DNA of 64,000 nucleotides. Source: Podaxis mareebaensis (Eukaryota > Basidiomycota > Agaricomycetes > Agaricales > Agaricaceae). Shown one piece after another: positions 32,701 to 44,681 of this stretch (within the stretch, counting starts at the first letter, position 1; each line of letters starts with the position of its first letter). Where the stretch lies: positions 372,001-436,000 of the forward strand of contig JAEUWP010000207.1 in NCBI GenBank assembly GCA_018524725.1, read 5' to 3'. Under the pieces are notes generated by a model. The model was not told the DNA's origin, made no database searches, and saw nothing but the letters and a program-made list of their open reading frames with translations. Made by a program: the position numbers and the translations under genes.

Positions 32701-35700
32701 TCCCAGACCTCCCACCGAGGGCGATGAAAAAGCGTCTTCCACAGCCCAGGCGTCAGGAAATATTGATGACAAGTACCAATATGCATGCTTCCTCATGCAA
32801 TGTCTTACGGAGTTGCTATGTTCCTACGATACTTGCAAGGTCGCCTTTTTATCCTTCGCTCCGAAGAAGAGGAACCAGACACCAGCCAAGGAACCTGTGA
32901 ACAAGTTCCGGCCCATGACTCTCCAGTTCCTGTTCAACGACGTAATTAACCCAGGTACCATTAATCCCTCGCCTTCTGACTCAAATCGTCAACACCTTTC
33001 ACTTTGCAATTGGGCCATGATGATGATCGTTGCAATATGCGTTGATACTTCTACCTCTCCCCAAGAGTCCAAGGATATATCGCCAGAGCTTGTTGCTGTC
33101 CGTAAATTTGTCCTGGAAACCCTCAGCCGCAGTCTTAAGGATGTCTCCTCGATCGAGAACCTTGAAGCCCGCTATGGAAAGCTTCTTGCATATGCAGATC
33201 TTTGCCACCGGCTATTGATTGTCCGTTTCAGCCCTACAAGTAGCTCTGGTCGCAAACAGCAGGATGAAATCCCTACACACATTGCAAAGATTATGTTGGA
33301 GAAGAACTTTGTTTCTACTCTGACCAGCGCACTTTCTGAGGTTGACCTCAACTACCCACACATCCGTACCCTTGTGGACTTTATCCTTCGTCCTTTGCAA
33401 TACCTGTGGGTGATTGCCTTATCACATGTATGGGACCGCTATACTCATTTCCTTGCTACAGCACGAAGATCGCCATCAAGATGAGTCGAGGAAACAAGAG
33501 TAAGGAGACTGCAGACACTAGAAGGGACGAAAGCGAGTCATCGTCCCTCTCGTCGGAAGAGGAAGAGGACAGTGACATGTCAGAAGACGAGGCTCGGGAA
33601 GAGACGCCGGACTTGTATCGCAATTCTGCCCTTGGCATGTATGGAGGGGTAGGTTAACAAAATCCTCTTGAGAATGATGTGCTGATTCTTCCGCAGGAAA
33701 TGGATGATGGACAGTACTCGGGCAGTGACGGAATGGACGAGGACGAAGAGGACGAAGGAGATGTAGAAATGGACTTTGATGGAACGGGTAGCGAAGACAC
33801 CTCAGAAGCAACGGATGAAGATGATGATGAGCTTGAGGAGGATGAAGAAGAGACAGGAGAAGATTGGGACGATGTCGACGAGGAAGAACAAGAAGAGCAG
33901 GATTTGGTTGAAAATAACGAAGAAGAGGAGGAGGAAGAAGAAGAGGAGGAAGTAATTGATGAAGAAATAGAGGATGAGATCGATGAAGATGGCAACCTCT
34001 TATGGGAGGTAGGTTTGCGGTATAACTGTCTTCCTCTCTGAACTTAATCATGAGGTTTCTAGGACGTTCCACCGCCAGAGGATGGCCTGCCAGTTGGAGA
34101 AGACATAGACGACGAAGAGGACCACAGAGGTATGATCGCATTCCAAAATGCAATCAAATCACTAAAAATTCTTCCAGTTCCGATTCAAATCATTCACCAT
34201 GAGGAAGAAGACCCAGACATGGCGTCAGATGATGAAGGTTTTCGTTTTGAAGGTGGTGGTTTCAGTGCTGAGGCTGGGTTCCCATTCGGGGCACCTTTTA
34301 TCAACATCGCACCTGGCCGAAATGTCCCACCTGTTTTCATCTCTCGTCGCAGTCGTTCAGGTATGTTTTACGCTCAAATTTCTGTGAACATTGCCCTAAG
34401 AAAAGCACAGATAATGAAGATCAAGTACTTGGTCGTGCTCGCAATGCCCACGTTCCACCTCCGGAGACCATAACCCATCCCCTTTTGCTTGACACGTCGA
34501 ATCAACCAACCCGTTTCACATCCAGCGTCCGTCGCGGCGCCCGCCACTCGCACAGAAACATCACCATCGGAGCAGACATTTTCCAGAGCCTCGACGACAT
34601 CATGGGTCCCGGCTCAACTCAATTTTTACAACAAATCTTGACTGCTGGCGGTGCACACGCTCTCCAACTCGACATGGGGAACATGGTTAATCTCGACCGC
34701 CTTCATCGTCGTCCGAACCAGGGTGTGATTTCAGCCGCTATCCGTGTGGAAAGAGGACCCAGAACCACATCCCCGAGACAAGGCCGTGAATTCGATCCCG
34801 TTCTTACACTGCAACGTTGGGCCGACGAAGCCAAAATCCTCAATGGCGAATTTGTTTCGGAACGAAGCGGGAAACTCGTCAACCATGTCATTCTAGCTCT
34901 TCTACCTGCTGCTGCCGAAGCCAGAAAGAAAGCCAAAGAAGCAGAGAAAGAGGCTGCAGAAAAGGCTGCCCGTGAGAAAGAAGAGGAAGAAGAGAAAGCG
35001 CGCCAGGAAGCCGAGGCAAAGGAAAAAGAAGAGCAGAGCAAGGCTGCAGCAGAGGCAGGTCCACCAGCAGCTGACGTCGCTGTGGAAATAACGCAACCGG
35101 AGCAAACTGCTGCACCAACCGAACAGACGTCTGCAGGTGATCAAGCGATGGAAGTTATTACAACTGATCAGGACACACCTATGGCTGACGCAACTGCTGT
35201 TGAGACACACGAGACAAGTGACGTTGAGGAAGATGCTGCCGAAGCTTCGACTTCTAATCAAGCCCCTCAACGGGTCACGGTCATGATTCATGGAAGTCCT
35301 GTCGATATCACCGACACGGGCATCGACCCGACGTTCCTCGAAGCCCTTCCCGACGATATGCGAGAGGAGGTTCTCAATCAACATGTCCGTGATCAGCGTG
35401 CGGCCACCATCGAACGTCCCGCTGATTCACAGATCAGCGCGGAGTTCCTTGATGCCCTTCCACCAGAAATTCGAGCTGAGATCATCCAGCAAGAAGCAAT
35501 GGAGCGAGCACGGCAGCGAGCAGAGGAGAACGCAGCAGCACAGCCCACACAAGCGGTAGATATCGACCCGGCTAGCTTCATTGCTAGTCTTGATCCTACC
35601 CTCAGACAAACCGTCTTGATGGAACAAAACGAAGGTTTCCTTCAGAGCCTTCCTCCTCACATCCTCGCGGAAGCCTCAAGCTTTACGGGCGGTCAGAGGA

Positions 35701-38698
35701 GACCCACCCAACGCAACCCCCCTCGTGTTCCAGGAGCTCCCCCTGGACCACCACGTAAATTCACGGTTGATCATGATGCCATCCAGCTCTTGGATAAACC
35801 TGGAATAGCTGCACTCGTCCGGTTGCTCTTCTTCCCTCAGGTATCGAAGAAGAGCCTCCTCTTCAAAGTACTTGTCAACCTCTGTGAAAACGCGAAGACT
35901 CGAGCGGAATTGTTCAACATCCTTCTGGGTATTCTCCAAGACGGTCCTGGTGACTTGGCTGCCGTCGATAAGAGCTTCTCTCAACTCACAGTTCGCAACA
36001 CCTCAAAACCCCAGACGCCTAAGTCAGTCGGAAAGCAAAAAACTGCCTCGGAGTACCTCACAGCCCTCGCATCACCAAACGCTCGAATTGAAGCGGTTCC
36101 GGACCTGGTTGTGCAGCGCTGCCTCGAGAGTTTGACGTACATCGTCAGCTCAAATGAGTTAGCATCTCTCTTTTTCCTAACAGAACATGAGCTCCCCGTT
36201 GGTCTGCGTAGGTCATCAAGCAGGAAAGGCAAAGGCAAGGAGAAACAAGTGCCCCAGACCCACTACCCCATCGTCCTTCTGTTAGGATTATTGGACCGTC
36301 AGCCGCTGATCCGAACCCCCGCTATCATGGAGTCTCTTGTCAGCCTGCTTGCAACTGTCACCAGACCGCTGGCGAGCATGAAGCCCAAGGAAACCACGAA
36401 CGTACAATCATCTTCGACAACCGCAGAAGTAACATCCGTGCCCGCCCCCTCCACTACCGCCTCACCTGAAACACCTGCTACACAAGGGGACAGCCAAGTG
36501 AGTGCCAATGCCCAGTCAGGTAGGTCGTTCTACAAGTACAACCTCTTACTCCAGACTTATTGATACGCTATTGTTCCAGATGTGCCTCCCAACCAACCTG
36601 CAGCTCCGTCAAATCAGGACACTAAGACATCCCTCACAGCAATCGAAGAAAAGATCCTTCTTGCCAATCCACCTCAGATACCTCATGCTGTCCTCCGGCT
36701 CATAGTCAACATTCTGACGATTGGCGAATGCTCTGGGCGTACGTTCCAGCAAAGCCTCGCTTTGATTCAAAACTTGTCCTACATTCCTGACGCACGCGAG
36801 GTCATCGCTCAGGAACTTCGATCCAAAGCTGAGGAATTCGGACATGCCTTGTACACTGACCTGGACGAATTGGCGACCGCCTTGCAGGGACCTCAGGAAG
36901 GATTAAACGCTGTAGCTGCGAAATTCTCCCCTGCTTCATCTTTGCAAGCTAAACTTCTTCGGGTGCTGAAGACTATTGATTACATGTATAGCTCCAAAGC
37001 ACCATCCCTCAACGCAAGCGAGGCGGACATCGACAAGGTGCAAGTCATATACGAGTCCTTCCGTTTCACCCCCCTTTGGCGGCGTCTTGGCGACTGCTTA
37101 TCCATTATCGAAGAGAAGCCGGAGACGGAACACATTGCAATCGTCTTGTTGCCATTGATCGAGGCGCTGATGGTCGTCTGCAAGTATGCAGGTTCGAAGA
37201 CGTCAGGCACCGTTCCTCGAGCACTGCGCGGTTCAGTATCGCCAAGGACCCCCACAACACCTCGCGAATCCATGGAGGATCTATTCATTTCATTTACGGA
37301 TGCACACAGAAAGGTGTTGAACGTTATGGTCCGCAACAACCCATCCCTAATGAGCGGATCCTTTGCACTTCTGGTCAATAACCCGCGTGTGCTAGACTTC
37401 GACAACAAACGCAACTACTTCAACCAGCAGCTTCATCGTCGACCCGCTATGCGCGAACATTACGGTACCTTGCAGTTGAACGTCCGCCGAGCACGGGTGT
37501 TCGAGGATAGCTTCCAATACTTGCAACGAAAGACGGGAGATCAGATCAAGTATGGCAAGCTCAGCGTGCGGTTCTATGACGAGGAGGGGGTTGACGCGGG
37601 TGGTGTTACAAGGGAATGGTTCCAAATCTTGGCCAGACAAATGTTCGATCCCAACAACGCCCTTTTCCAGCCTTGTGCTGCTGATAAACTCACCTATCAG
37701 CCAAACAAGAATTCTTGGGTCAACCCGGAACACTTGTCTTTCTTCAAGTTTGTCGGACGAATCATCGGGAAAGCTATCTATGACGGTCGCCTCTTGGACG
37801 CCTACTTCGCTAAGAGTTTGTATCGCCAAATACTTGGCAAGCCTGTGGATTACAGGGATGTGGAGTGGGTGGATCCCGAGTACTACAATTCCCTTTGTTG
37901 GATCCTGGAGAATGACCCCACCTTGTTGGACCTGACCTTCAGCGTCGAGGCAGATGAGGTATGAAGACATTCCAGACCATTAAAGCACAGCTAACACCTC
38001 TCCTAGTTCGGTGTCAACCGGATCGTGCCGCTGAAAGAAGGTGGTGAATCCATACCGGTCACTCAAGAGAATAAACGCGAGTTTGTCCAACTTTCGGCTC
38101 AATACCGCCTCTACTCTTCCATTAAGGATCAAATCGAAAACTTGTTGAGCGGCTTCTATGAGATCATACCCAAAGACCTGATCACTATCGTATGTCTTCG
38201 TTCCACTCAATTGATTCGCTCTAATACGTTCCCCCCCAGTTCAATGAGCAAGAACTTGAACTCTTGATTTCCGGCACACCTGATATTGACGTGGATGAAT
38301 GGAGAGCAGCGACTGAGTATAATGGGTATTCAAGTTCCGATCCGAACATCGTCTGGTGGTGGAGAGCCTTGAAGTCATTCAACCGGGAGGAAAGAGCCAA
38401 AGTCTTGAGCTTTGCTACAGGAACATCACGTGTACCTCTCAACGGGTTCGTCGACCTTCAAGGTGTCCAAGGCGTGCAACGATTCTCGATCCATCGTGCA
38501 TACGGAGAGCCTGATCGCTTGCCGCAAGCCCATACATGTGAATACATACCCTTTGTCTAAATAGCATGAACCAGGGCTAACGTGTTTGTGACAGGCTTTA
38601 ACCAAATTGATCTTCCTCAGTATTCCTCGTATGAAATGCTACGGCAGCAATTGCTCCTTGCGATCAACGAAGGTGGCGAGGGTTTCGCATTCAGTTGA
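26777..38698 (+). CDS. TOM1: Giant HECT E3 ubiquitin ligase, TOM1/HUWE1 family
   Basis: A very large (about 3,600 residues) ubiquitin ligase acting in protein quality control, ribosomal-protein turnover and the cell cycle. It starts [13 protein letters not shown] at 26777. The N-terminal armadillo-like region (DUF908/DUF913, about 26.9-30.7 kb) includes [17 protein letters not shown] and [18 protein letters not shown] domain ([18 protein letters not shown]) is at about 31160-31275. A long acidic tract with an 11-glutamate run is at about 33520-34130. A K/E/A coiled coil lies at about 34910-35050. The DUF4414 region (35280-35700) has UBM-type repeats: [34 protein letters not shown] and [15 protein letters not shown]. 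The HECT domain (about 37400-38698) has [19 protein letters not shown] and FGVNRIVPL. The catalytic cysteine is in HTCFNQIDLP, its codon split by an intron at 38538-38594. The end GGEGFAFS is typical. The frame looks intact over about 20 exons. Confidence 0.95.
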
Positions 38699-38982
38699 TC
38701 GGGTTACTCCGACAATAGGCAGCATCTACACCACATTTATTACTGTCCATGCCTCGCATTCTTATAGCACTGTAGTCACTTAGTTAGATTTAGCATATGC
38801 ACTTGTACAGTTCTTCCAGTTCCGAACAATCAATTTTGACTATCATTTGTAACGGTGAGGTTAGGGGTAATGTGACCGCAGCGCCGGCATCGGGACAGTT
38901 TCTTCCGGATGCATACTTGTGTACAGGATCCTTAAATACCTTTAAGTCCAGACACCACCCTTGTCTTTGTCTACACTACGAT
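38699..38982. other. Spacer between TOM1 and the MDR oxidoreductase
   Basis: A 284-bp region holding the 3' end of TOM1 and the promoter of the next gene. A TTAAATA sequence at about 38933-38939 is a candidate TATA-like element 45 bp before the ATG at 38983. Nothing else was seen. Confidence 0.35.
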
Positions 38983-40404
38983 ATGAGAGCTTTCGTCATC
39001 AATGAACTTGCCCACCCTTCCAAGATCACTCTATCCAACGACGCGCCAGAGCCAGTAACTGGCAAGGGCCAGGTTCTGATTGATGTCTATAGTGCCGGCC
39101 TCAATTTCTTCGATGTGAGTATCATTGCGTTAGAACCAGCATAGGGACTGATATTCCGCCCCTCAGATTCTGCAGTCTCAAGGCAAATACCAGCACAAGC
39201 CACCCCTACCCTTCATCCTTGGCACGGAGTTCGCGGGTCGAATTGCGAAAGGCTCCCCTATCCCCGAGGGGTGCCCGTATAAACTTGGAGATCGCGTGTT
39301 CGGTGCAGCATTGGGTTCCTTCGCGGATAAAGTTGCAGCGGATTGGAATGGCCTCCTACCCCTACCGGACAATGTGACTTTTGACCAGGGAGCTGGTGAG
39401 TTTAGGACCCTCAGCTTGGAATGGACGGTACTTCTGATGTTGGCCTGAATGTTCTAAGGCATGTACATTACTTGGCCAACCAGCTACGAGGCTCTCGTTG
39501 GTCGCGCGGAGCTCAAAGCAGGTGTGTTGGAATCCGCAGAAGCAGTGTAATATGTGTGTAACGAGGTCTTCTCAAAGGTGAATGGGTGCTTGTGACGGCT
39601 GCTGCCGGTGGTGTAGGCATTGCCGCTGTCCAGATTGCCAAAGGTATATTCCTCCGTTCTTCTCTGTTCTTCACGCGTTTCATCTGATTCTATTCGTCTT
39701 TATTTCGAACTTCGAAGCCCTCGGCGCTCGCGTGATTGCAGCGGCAGGCTCGGAGAGCAAACTCGACGTCGCAAAGCGTTTTGGGGGTGCGGATTACGTT
39801 GTCAACTACTCGAAGCCCGGTTGGCAGAAAACGGTTTTGGAGATTACCAAGGGGAAGGGTGTCGATGTCATTTACGATCCCGTTGGACTCATAAATGGTA
39901 CGCTCGTTTGTCAATATACAACGGATATAACCATTTCTCATTCGTAGCAAAGATTCGCTCAAGTGCATCGCTTGGAAGGGCCGTGCTCTTGTAATCGGAT
40001 TCGCAGGCGGTAACATTGAGAAGGTGCCCATGAACCTTGTTCTCTTGAAGAATGTTTCTCTTGTCGGCTTGCATTGGGGTGCTTACAGGAGTGAGTATAC
40101 TTTCTGCATCGTTCTCGCCAGAGTTCTTCATTCTTCTTTTCGCAGCTCATGAGCCGTCCCGCATACCACCGGTGTGGAGGGATATACTCGAGTACGTTCT
40201 TTTTCCTCTGTATATGTCGGTGTTACTTGATATCACCTTTCTAGTCTCTTTGCATCCGGGAAGGCACAACCAGTTGTCTACGACCAAGTCTTCACACTTG
40301 AGAAGCTAAGCGAGGGTCTTGGTGCCATTGAGCGCCGAGAAACTTGGGGCAAGGCCATCGTGCGTGTCAAGGATGAAAACGCCGGTGAAAGGGCGAAACT
40401 ATGA
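38983..40404 (+). CDS. Zinc-independent MDR oxidoreductase, quinone-oxidoreductase type
   Basis: An NADPH-dependent reductase of the medium-chain family. It starts MRAFVINELAHPSKITLS; the catalytic domain has GKGQVLIDVYSAGLNFFD, PFILGTEFAGRIAKG and GDRVFGAALGSFADKV. The cofactor domain has VLVTAAAGGVGIAAVQIAKA (the GGVG dinucleotide loop), ALGARVIAAAGSESKLDVA and ADYVVNYS. Later exons give DVIYDPVGLIN, KGRALVIGFAGGNIEKVPM and NVSLVGLHWGAY. The C-terminus is PVVYDQVFTLEKLSEGLGAI, then TWGKAIVRV, ending at 40404. The structural zinc lobe cysteines are absent, as in quinone oxidoreductases. About eight exons; frame intact. Substrate is unknown. No partner genes suggest a pathway. Confidence 0.87.
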
Positions 40405-40548
40405 TATCCTGCTACTCCTGTTGTCAGAGATTGCTGTTTATACTACGTCTAACCAAGGGACATAAGCAGACTTCCATCCAACTTCAACTGAGTTTCTTCG
40501 ACATTATCGAGTTCCGGCAACAATTATACAGCATTCCCGATACGATAA

Positions 40549-42613
40549 CTAAATACCCCTTGCCTGACCGGTTTTCTTTCTTGGGAGAGGAACCTCTTTC
40601 CACAACGATTTCTCATGCTTCCGATCAGCCACTGCATCCTCCTTATCTAACGCCTCTTCCTCCTCTAGCTCCCGAGTCAGTTTCTCTTCATCTGTATCAA
40701 CGTCCATGAGGTCATCGACATCCCCACTGGGTAAGCCCGGCCGTGTATGTCCTTGTTGCGAGATATAGTGATAGTGAGGTGGACAGAGGTCTTGGTGCAG
40801 GGGATGCTGGTGGAGGATGTTTTGACTGTTGACCAGCCGTTTATTATCATCGTATCCGGTTTGATAGTGGGATACTGGGTCGCATTTTTCACCTAGTAAA
40901 TCTGCAAAATACATATTCGTGTTTTCGTTCACTATGCCCATGGTTTTCAGTGCAAACTGAATTGCGGATATGTCGATGATCCCGTTCTGCGTCTAGTCGC
41001 AAGGTAATTAGCTGATGGACACAAGAGGTCAAGGCTCAAGGCTTGAAACTCACCTCATCGATATTCTTTCGCCATACCTTTGTCGTACCTCTCAATCTTC
41101 GGTGCTCTTCTTCCAGAGCAACAACCCGTGACATGACTTGAACCAGGAAATCTTTAAGGATCTCGGATAGTAAATGCAGGGTTGCAACACTAATAGACGC
41201 ATCTTCGCTCGGCAAACTGGAATCATAATTGGAGATAAATTGTCTATGCGAGAACCATGTTAATACGATTCTCCAGCGGTGATAAACACAGGGGCAACGT
41301 ACCGCAATAACTTCCCTAGCTTCAAGTGATTGAAGATATCAAGTCCACTGGCCTTGATCGTTTCTGAGGTCACATTATGGTCAACAAAGCTCGACCGAAC
41401 TGCCTTGTACAGGACACGTGCGTCTGTCGCCTTTGTAGAAAGCGGATCATCATCCACTGAGTCTTGGCCTGTTTCCACCGTCCCGGTTTGATAACCGTCA
41501 CCTACAGGGCCGAGTGTCTCGGACATAGCGGCGCCCGCGGTTATCGAGGAATCCATATTCTGACCGTGGAGATTTTCGGTTCCAGACCCGGACAATGTAT
41601 CCTGAATCAATTTTTTTCTCGGACCTGACCGTAGATTCTCCACCGTCAAATCCACCTCTTCCCCTTTCGTCCGCGCTCTCTTTCGACGCATGTATATGCG
41701 CTTCTGATAGCGGCGGCGAGCCCGCGGGGTAAGGTCCTGAAGCAGGGTTGGTTTGTTTTCTTGATCAGGGTCGGGATCTGGTTGAGATAAGGAGGGCGTT
41801 GAATTGCCGAGGGAATCAGAGTCCAAAGAGTCATTCACAGTTCGCGAAGCATCTTGTTGAAGCATCTGTGTCGGCGAAACGGACCCTACTTCGCTTATGG
41901 ATTGAGCTGATTGTGTGTTCGCGTTTCTGTGATGAATGAACGTCAGTTTATCATTCCCGCTGGAGAAGCAAGGCTACCCACAGCATCGAAGATACAACTA
42001 CCTCGCCACCCTCTGATTGTTGTTTCCCATCGTCTTTCAGCATGGAGTTCAAGACATAAAGATGACCATATGTGAGATGTTCAATCTCGCCAAGGGATGC
42101 CAGGTCCGAAGAGACATCGTCCGCATGTCCCGCATGTCCCGCACTTGCCCCCGATCCCCGCACTTCTTTCACCATGTCCATTCGAGACTCTTCGGCCCAA
42201 ATTTCTTCGTTCATCTGCAACCGTTCGGCATTCTCTTCTTCCCAAAGAATCCAAGAGTCCGAAACCTCATGAGCAAAGGGTAACTTTGTCCGAAAAGGTT
42301 CCTCTATTTCCTGATTCCTTAACCCGTCCTCCAGCAGTGCAAAATATTCCATAACCTCCACCTCATTCTTTGTCCCGATGCAACCAGCAATGAGATCAGG
42401 CCTGAAACGCGAGTAGATACTCAAGGCATGAAAGAATAAGTCTTTCTCCTCTGAAGTCCATAGCACGCCTCCGATAATTGATGGTACACTAGCATGTTGT
42501 TGCAGTATACCATCTAGATGGTCTCGCAACTGGCCGAGATGTTGATTGAAAAGAGCGAGATATGGATGAAGTTCAGCGGGGCCGTGCGGCAACTTTTCTT
42601 CTTGTTTTCCCAT
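40549..42613 (-). CDS. SANT/Myb-domain nuclear protein, RRN5-like
   Basis: Starts MGKQEEKLPHGPAELHPYLA. A SANT-like domain follows at residues about 50-95: VLWTSEEKDLFFHALSIYSR, FRPDLIAGCIGTKNEVEVMEY. The pattern W-x8-FF-x2-L-x4-R and RPDLIA with IGTK resembles fungal Rrn5, a subunit of the upstream activating factor of RNA polymerase I. A basic stretch (TPRARRRYQKRIYMRRKRAR) in exon 2 fits DNA or RNA binding and nuclear import. A helical segment (LDIFNHLKLGKLLR, then LSEILKDFLVQVMSRVVALE) and a histone-fold-like AIQFALKTMGIVNENTNM follow, then an acidic tail. Five or so exons. The RRN5 assignment is inferred from the SANT pattern and the helical C-terminus; a generic Myb-like factor is the alternative. 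Confidence 0.75.
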
Positions 42614-42639
42614 CGATATGCCTTGTAGAAAACCTCGGA

Positions 42640-42894
42640 CTATGCATTGAGGATATCAGGTGGCGGGAGGGAGAGGCTAGTGATGGTAGAGGAGCAACAT
42701 AGAAAGAAAGTTGAGAAATTATTTCGAGTGCCGGTTGCCTCACGTGGTGGCTGGAAAGTTTTCGGCGCCGGTCCGATGCGAAATGTTCCGTTGAACCTCA
42801 CAAGATTCCTCATTGCTACAGCGCCATTACGCAAAGCCCTCGGCACTGCAGACATGAACATAGCGGTATAAGCAATATCCATCTTCCCTTCCAT
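42640..42894 (-). CDS. Small ORF just upstream of the SANT-domain gene
   Basis: An 84-codon frame opens with an ATG at 42894 (MEGKMDIAYTAMFMSAVPRA) and closes with TAG 27 bp before the SANT-domain ATG, on the same strand. The middle (FNGTFRIGPAPKTFQPPREA) is not low complexity. It could be a long upstream ORF in the leader of that gene, an exon of a small basic mitochondrial-type protein, or chance. No family was recognised. Confidence 0.25.
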   Translation of the reverse strand: MEGKMDIAYTAMFMSAVPRALRNGAVAMRNLVRFNGTFRIGPAPKTFQPPREATGTRNNFSTFFLCCSSTITSLSLPPPDILNA

Positions 42895-42965
42895 CTCTTC
42901 CTCACCGCCCTTCCTTCTTTAATACGCTATACACCACCTATCACCAACCATTTGGGAATAGGATA

Positions 42966-44386
42966 ATGAACGAGGATGAGCTATCAGACCAAAGTCGCAA
43001 TAGTTGGTTCGGCATGTCTGCAAAGGAAGCGTGCAAAGAGATAGTCTATGGCAGTGTGCGTCGTCATCTCATTTTTTCATCTCCTACTCTGAGCAAACAT
43101 AATAGATTGCTGGCATGGTGGCCGAAACACTTGAATATCCATTTGACCTGGCCAAAGTAAGGCTACAGTCACAACTACTACATTCTGCAGAAGAGGGCTC
43201 TGCCCTGGTATTCAATGGCCCCTTGGATTGCTTGAGCCAAACATGGAAAGAGGAAGGATTGAGGGGACTTTATCGGGTATGTTCGCCTTTCCTCAAATTC
43301 TCGAGTTGTCAATCTCAGATCGGTTAGGGAGTGTCTATACCTGTCATTGGTTCCATGGCGCAGACAGCAGGGCTCTTCCTCGCTTATTCCTCGTTTCAGA
43401 AGGCGCTCCAGAATCATTACCATGGGAGTGCACAACACGAAGAGCGCAGAATGTCACAACTCACCATCCCTCAACTGGGCGTGGCGGCGGCGGGTGCCGG
43501 ATTCCTAACCAGTTTCATCTTGTAGGTCTTCCCCCACCAAACTTCGAGTTCCGGATGAATGAATTCCTGAGGTATTGGTGACACCAGGACACCAATGGAA
43601 CTCGTTAAATGTAGAATGCAAGTCCAAATGATGAACACGCATTCCCAAGCCTCCCGACGCCACCGCAAACCCTCGCACATCTCCTTACCCACAACCAAGC
43701 TCTTCTCTTCCTCAACTCGACTCACGAGCTCAACACCCGCTTTACAGCCCACGACATCCAAAACCTCTGTACATAATCTCACCACTGCAAGGATCCTTTC
43801 TCCATTACAGGCCCACATATTCCCTGTCTCTAACACCCATTCCCGCACATTGGATCCACCTGGCTCACTGTCCATCGTCCGTTCCATCTTTCACGATCAT
43901 GGCATCAAAGGATTCTGGCTTGGCCAAACAGGAACGATGCTTCGCGAAACTGGAGGATGCGCAGTTTGGTTTGTAGTCAAAGAAGTTGTGGCCAATGCCC
44001 TGCAGAGCCGAAGATACGGACTGCGATCTGGGGGAGACACAGGTAACTGGGATCGTCCCCCACCAGATGCCGCCGAGCCCGTGAGGGATATCCTCCCATG
44101 GGAATCCGCAATAGCTGGCGCAGCCGCTGGTGCTGCTGGTGCATTGCTTTTCTACCCCGCAGATACTGTCAAAAGTGCAATCCAGACAGAAGAAGAGCTG
44201 CGGTCATCCTCACAGAAGCTTCGGACTACAAGTCCGAGCACCTTCTGGCGAACGACCTTCAAGATGTACCGCACCCATGGTTTAAAAGGTTTCTATGCTG
44301 GTTGCGGCATGACGGTTGCGAAAAGCGTTCCGAGCAGTGGTATCATATTCGTGGTTTATGACGGACTAAGACAATGGTTTGACTGA
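42966..44386 (+). CDS. ORT1: Mitochondrial ornithine carrier (Ort1/Arg11, ARG-13 type)
   Basis: Exchanges ornithine across the inner mitochondrial membrane, linking arginine synthesis in the matrix to the cytosol. It is a mitochondrial-carrier-family protein with three repeats. Repeat 1 has GMVAETLEYPFDLAKVRLQS (the PxDxxKxRxQ signature) and FNGPLDCLSQTWKEEGLRGL. Repeat 2 has TSFILTPMELVKCRMQVQM and, after a long insert rich in S and T, GIKGFWLGQTGTMLRETGG. Repeat 3 has GALLFYPADTVKSAIQTEEE, HGLKGFYAGCGMTVAKSVPS and IIFVVYDGL. The TVKSAIQTEEEL block is characteristic of the ornithine-carrier branch. The start MNEDELSDQSR at 42966 fits family length. About five exons; the insert of about 60 residues between the second signature and its partner helix is longer than usual. 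Confidence 0.87.
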
Positions 44387-44681
44387 AGACCAGAACACAT
44401 AGAAGTTACTCTATGCTTCGAATAATTCATAGAACCCCCTTTTCAACCGAAAATTCATCGCTACGGCATCGTCGGAAAATCTTCCGTTGCGTACAACCTC
44501 GCAAATCCCTTCAATACATATTACCAAATTACTATAACGATACCCATATCTACATGAGTAACCCTAGATGCGAAAGAAGTGCAGGAATACATAACAGTAC
44601 GATACATGTGTGCGAACAAAGACCTAAAATCCGACGAGCAAGGGGAAAACGAAGGGCAAAACCGACACAGCGTGTCTACAT
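44387..44681. terminator. Convergent 3' spacer
   Basis: A 295-bp AT-rich stretch between convergent stop codons of ORT1 and the acyl-CoA ligase (ATATTACCAAATTACTATAACG near 44520). No gene was seen; 3' untranslated regions are expected here. Confidence 0.35.

Noticed and set aside
33654..33995. Minus-strand frame of almost pure serine
   Set aside because: It is the reverse-strand shadow of the Asp/Glu-rich tract of TOM1 (GAA/GAG/GAT read backwards as TTC/CTC/ATC or TCx).
34703..35384. Several overlapping minus-strand frames rich in Leu, Phe and Ser
   Set aside because: They mirror the Lys/Glu/Ala coiled coil of TOM1 and have no start context or splice pattern.
42647..42871. 74-codon plus-strand frame antisense to the SANT-gene leader
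   Set aside because: It ends before the carrier gene and shows no family features; the minus frame there is a somewhat better candidate.
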